A DNA stretch of 64,000 nt from Burkholderia sp052045245. Its GTDB lineage: Bacteria; Pseudomonadota; Gammaproteobacteria; Burkholderiales; Burkholderiaceae. The position numbers were made by a program, and so were the translations under genes. Numbering within the stretch: the stretch's first letter is position 1; each line of letters starts with the position of its first letter. Shown piece after piece: positions 61,465-64,000 of this stretch. The notes beneath the pieces were generated by a model. The model had not been told where the DNA came from. It searched no databases and worked only from the letters and a program-made list of their open reading frames with translations. Location: assembly GCF_052045245.1 (NCBI RefSeq), contig NZ_JBQEON010000023.1:56883-120882 (forward strand), given 5' to 3'.

Positions 61465-62250
61465 ATGGGTACGCTCAAACAATTATTCGATCTTTCAGGA
61501 AAAACCGCGCTCGTCACTGGCGGCTCACGCGGTCTCGGTCTTCAACTCGCCGAGTCACTCGGCGAACTTGGAGCGCGCATCGTTCTTTCTGCGCGCAAAA
61601 CCGACGAGTTGCAAGAGGCGCAGGCGCATCTGGCGTCGCTCGGCATTGAGGCGGACTTCGTCGCAGCGGACGGTTCCATCGACGCAGATATTCATCGTCT
61701 GGCTGACGAGGCGCTCGCCAGGTTGGGTCGCGTCGACATACTCGTGAACAACGCGGGCGCGGTCTGGAGCGCGCCGGCGGAGGACCACCCGATCGAGGCA
61801 TGGGACAAGGTCATGAACCTCAACATCCGAGGCCTCTTCCTGCTCACCCAGCAAATTGGCAAGCGGTCGATGATCCCGCGTGGATACGGCCGAATCGTCA
61901 ACATGGCATCGATCGGCGGCCTCAGGGGAAATCCGCCTGATGCGATGAGCACCATTGCCTATAACGCGAGCAAGGGAGCGGTTGTCAATTTCACACGAAC
62001 GCTCGCGGGTGAGTGGGGGCAATACGGCATCACGGTCAACGCGATTGCGCCGGGCTTTTTTCCGTCCAACATGACGCGGGGCTTGCTCACCCAATTGGGC
62101 CCGGACAAGGTTGCGGAAGGACTCCCATTACGGCGCATTGGCGATAGCGAGGATCTGAAGGGCGCCGTCGCATTATTCGCATCGGATGCAGGCAAGCACA
62201 TCACCGGACAGATCCTTGCAGTAGACGGCGGTGCGACCGCCGTACTATAA
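61465..62250 (+). CDS. SDR-family oxidoreductase
   Basis: The 261-residue protein has TGGSRGLGLQLAESL near residue 19, NNAGAVW near 95, the catalytic Ser in MASIGG near 151 and YNASKGA near 170, ending with the Gly-rich ILAVDGGATAVL. It is of the 3-oxoacyl reductase / gluconate 5-dehydrogenase group. In this setting it may interconvert a keto and hydroxy group on the side-chain acyl-CoA, as LvaD does in levulinate catabolism, but this is inference from context. Confidence 0.88.
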   Translation: MGTLKQLFDLSGKTALVTGGSRGLGLQLAESLGELGARIVLSARKTDELQEAQAHLASLGIEADFVAADGSIDADIHRLADEALARLGRVDILVNNAGAVWSAPAEDHPIEAWDKVMNLNIRGLFLLTQQIGKRSMIPRGYGRIVNMASIGGLRGNPPDAMSTIAYNASKGAVVNFTRTLAGEWGQYGITVNAIAPGFFPSNMTRGLLTQLGPDKVAEGLPLRRIGDSEDLKGAVALFASDAGKHITGQILAVDGGATAVL

Positions 62251-62772
62251 CCGCGATACGGAGAGATACGGATGCCGAAGTATCGGGTAGATTTGGAGAT
62301 ATTCGTTGCCGGGTAAAAATGGTGGGATCACATGGCTCCTGCGTCACCGCAGTACCGGAAAGACCCCGGAACAACCGGGCGCCAATGAAACCGGCACCTG
62401 ACGACGCGTTTATACGGACGTTGGGTGGTGGACGGAAATGAAGGCGGTGCAAATTGCAAGTACCGGTGGACCGGAGGTGCTGACGCCAGTCGATCTCGAA
62501 GTGCGACGTCCTGGTATTGGAGAGTTCTAGTCAAGGTCGACGCTGTCGGGATCAATTTTGCCGACACGGTTCGTCGCCGCAGTGCGCCTTAAAGTCCGAG
62601 ATGGTCATCTGTTGTGCGGTATTCCTGCTGCTGATGTTTGCTACTGGCGACTCGGGAGTGTTCGACCTCTCCCGGCTAGGGGCGCTCCTGAACGAGTTGA
62701 ACTCGGGCGGTATGGCGTCGTTTCAGGCCTTGTCGGAGATCCGTGCCGCGCACATGGATGCCTGGTTTCAAT
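62251..62772. other. Decayed region between the SDR gene and the IS30 element
   Basis: The region contains the quinone oxidoreductase fragment at 62438-62580. The part 62581-62772 has an open frame (ending in FQALSEIRAAHMDAWF) that looks like real coding sequence but that I cannot assign, and it has no start. 62251-62437 shows nothing I recognise. Confidence 0.5.
62438..62580 (+). pseudogene. Quinone oxidoreductase (zinc-type ADH superfamily) N-terminal fragment, frameshifted
   Basis: The first codons give MKAVQIASTGGPEVL ... VRRPGIGE, then a stop. After a one-base shift the frame continues VLVKVDAVGINFADTVRR, the expected next segment of quinone oxidoreductase-type enzymes. One base appears to be missing in GGAGAGTTCTAG. 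The gene is then cut after about 48 residues, with unrelated sequence following. It has lost its function. Confidence 0.8.
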
Positions 62773-64000
62773 TGCGGATTCAACCCGTCGATGCAACACA
62801 CTTGAAGCTGCATAGCAGCAAGGAGTGTTGCCATGAAACAGAGACGGCGGATCTACTATACAGATACCCAAAAGGCGTTAATGTGGGAGCGTTGGCGCAC
62901 GGGCGAGTCGCTGCAGCAGATCGCCCAGTTGTTTGATCGGAACCATTCCTCGGTACAACGGATTCTGGCGGAAGCGGGCGGCATACAGCCAAAGCAACGG
63001 CACCGTTCGAGATTGGCACTGACCCTTGCCGAGCGGGAGGAGATCTCGCGCGCGGTGATTGCTGGCGATTCGATTCGCGCGATTGCGAATCGAATCGGAC
63101 GTGCTCCGTCGACCATTAGCCGCGAGCTCAAGCGGAACGGAGGTATGCCGGGCTATCGGGCGAACAATGCTGACGAACTTGCTTGGGAACGAGCCCGTCG
63201 CCCACAAATCTGTAAGCTCGTCAGGAACCGAGAACTTGCCCAGGTCGTGGCAAGCAAGCTCCGGCTGCAGTGGTCGCCCGAGCAGATCGCCGGTTGGCTA
63301 AAGCACGTGTACGCGGTCAACAGGGACTATCAGGTGTCGCACGAGACCATATACCGCAGCCTCTACATACAAGCTCGTGGTGCGCTCAAAAAGGAATTGC
63401 TCGAGCATTTACGGCGCTCGCGAGCTATGCGTCGTTCGCGTCATCACACGATGAAGACCGACGACCACGGCAGAATCTGCGACACCGTCCCGATTAGTGA
63501 ACGCCCCGCGACCGTTGATGATCGTGCGATACCGGGCCACTGGGAAGGCGATTTGCTGTTCGGCAGCGCGAACAGCCAGATTGCCACGCTCGTCGAGCGT
63601 CAGAGCCGCTTCGTGATGCTGGTGAAGGTTGCCAGTAAGGATACGGAAACGGTCATCAACGCATTGATCCGACACGCCGGCAAGCTTCCTCATGAACTAT
63701 ACAAATCACTGACCTGGGATCGAGGCAAAGAGATGGCCGATCACACGCGTTTCACCGTGGCCACCGACATCAAGGTCTATTTTTGTGATCCGCAGAGCCC
63801 TTGGCAACGGGGCTCGAACGAGAACACAAATGGGCTCCTCAGACAGTATTTCCCGAAGGGAATCGACCTCTCGGCCTATTCACAGGCCACGCTCAACGCT
63901 GTTGCCAGGCGGCTCAATGAGCGTCCTCGAAAGACGCTAGACTTCGATACACCGGCTGAGCGCTTTCATCAATTCGTTGCATCGACGGGTTGAATCCGCA
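62773..64000 (+). mobile_element. IS30-family insertion sequence
   Basis: The element is bounded by 24-bp perfect terminal inverted repeats, TGCGGATTCAACCCGTCGAT... at 62773-62796 and its complement at 63977-64000, the last base of the window. It encloses one intact transposase gene. The span is 1,228 bp, normal for IS30 elements. The ends could extend slightly beyond the repeat as read here, and target duplication cannot be checked on the right. Confidence 0.9.
62833..63993 (+). CDS. IS30-family transposase
   Basis: The 386-residue protein has two N-terminal helix-turn-helix motifs (ESLQQIAQLFDRNHSSVQRIL near residue 25 and DSIRAIANRIGRAPSTISREL near 79) and the IS30 DDE catalytic core: GHWEGDLLFG, LTWDRGKEMADH and SPWQRGSNENTNGLLRQYFPKG. 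The reading frame is intact, so the element may be active. AAGGAG lies just before the ATG. Confidence 0.95.
   Translation: MKQRRRIYYTDTQKALMWERWRTGESLQQIAQLFDRNHSSVQRILAEAGGIQPKQRHRSRLALTLAEREEISRAVIAGDSIRAIANRIGRAPSTISRELKRNGGMPGYRANNADELAWERARRPQICKLVRNRELAQVVASKLRLQWSPEQIAGWLKHVYAVNRDYQVSHETIYRSLYIQARGALKKELLEHLRRSRAMRRSRHHTMKTDDHGRICDTVPISERPATVDDRAIPGHWEGDLLFGSANSQIATLVERQSRFVMLVKVASKDTETVINALIRHAGKLPHELYKSLTWDRGKEMADHTRFTVATDIKVYFCDPQSPWQRGSNENTNGLLRQYFPKGIDLSAYSQATLNAVARRLNERPRKTLDFDTPAERFHQFVASTG

Larger units (their letters stand above)
34498..64000. mobile_element. GInt-type genomic island carrying an aromatic/side-chain catabolic cluster (right end outside window)
   Basis: The island starts between the lysR ATG (34497) and the ginD stop (34567) and runs past the right edge. 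It is defined at the left by a four-gene recombination operon with three tyrosine recombinases and a small HTH protein, the ginABCD arrangement described for GInts. The first 6 kb are visibly AT-richer than the host genes to the left, and IS remnants and a complete IS30 element lie inside. The cargo is a catabolic cluster foreign to the flanking genes. The exact ends and attachment sequences cannot be fixed without the right junction. Confidence 0.75.

Overview
The window looks like the chromosome of a Burkholderia species, most likely from the B. cepacia complex. The DNA is very GC-rich with strong third-position G/C bias. The content is typical of the group: an MXKDX pentapeptide-repeat protein, a DUF4148 protein, a trimeric-type porin, a DUF2242 lipoprotein and a bkd operon. 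The species is inferred from gene content only.

Bases 1 to about 34,500 are ordinary host chromosome. From left to right they hold: a TPP riboswitch reading off the left edge; a small secreted repeat protein; a cytochrome b / molybdopterin oxidoreductase pair; an antitoxin beside an internally deleted toxin; EamA and MFS exporters; a LacI-ABC transporter-phosphodiesterase operon; a tRNA-Leu(UAA) split by a 264-nt group I intron; a flavin reductase; the bkd branched-chain 2-oxoacid dehydrogenase operon; an internally deleted SRAP-type gene; an NCS1 permease; a porin; a YdhP-type exporter; two LysR regulators with a PLP enzyme and a TerC protein; two Hsp20 chaperones; a 3-hydroxyacyl-CoA dehydrogenase-like gene; and a LysR gene whose 5' side faces the island.

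From about 34,500 to the right edge the window is a genomic island. Its left end is a tightly overlapping minus-strand operon of three tyrosine recombinases (376, 552 and 643 aa) plus a 167-aa helix-turn-helix/coiled-coil protein. This is the ginABCD layout of the GInt class of genomic islands. After a degraded IS110 remnant come TetR and AraC regulators and a long co-directional catabolic cluster (43,303-62,250). The cluster encodes a four-component Rieske ring-hydroxylating dioxygenase, a cis-dihydrodiol dehydrogenase, a type I extradiol dioxygenase, a C-C hydrolase, and the hydratase / acetaldehyde dehydrogenase / aldolase set that makes pyruvate and acetyl-CoA.

The unusual part is what is joined to this meta-cleavage pathway. 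A medium-chain-type acyl-CoA synthetase sits inside the operon. It is followed by an OmpW channel, an enoyl-CoA hydratase, an APH-fold kinase next to an acyl-CoA dehydrogenase (together the size and layout of ACAD10/ACAD11 and related to LvaA/LvaC), a FadB-like bifunctional enzyme, a thiolase and an SDR. I infer that the island mineralises an aromatic compound with an aliphatic, probably oxygenated, side chain. The ring would give pyruvate and acetyl-CoA. The side-chain acid released by the hydrolase would be activated to its CoA thioester, and a hydroxyl on it would be phosphorylated and eliminated before beta-oxidation. The cluster ends in a frameshifted quinone oxidoreductase fragment and a complete IS30-family element with 24-bp inverted repeats that ends at the window edge. 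The far end of the island is not in the window.
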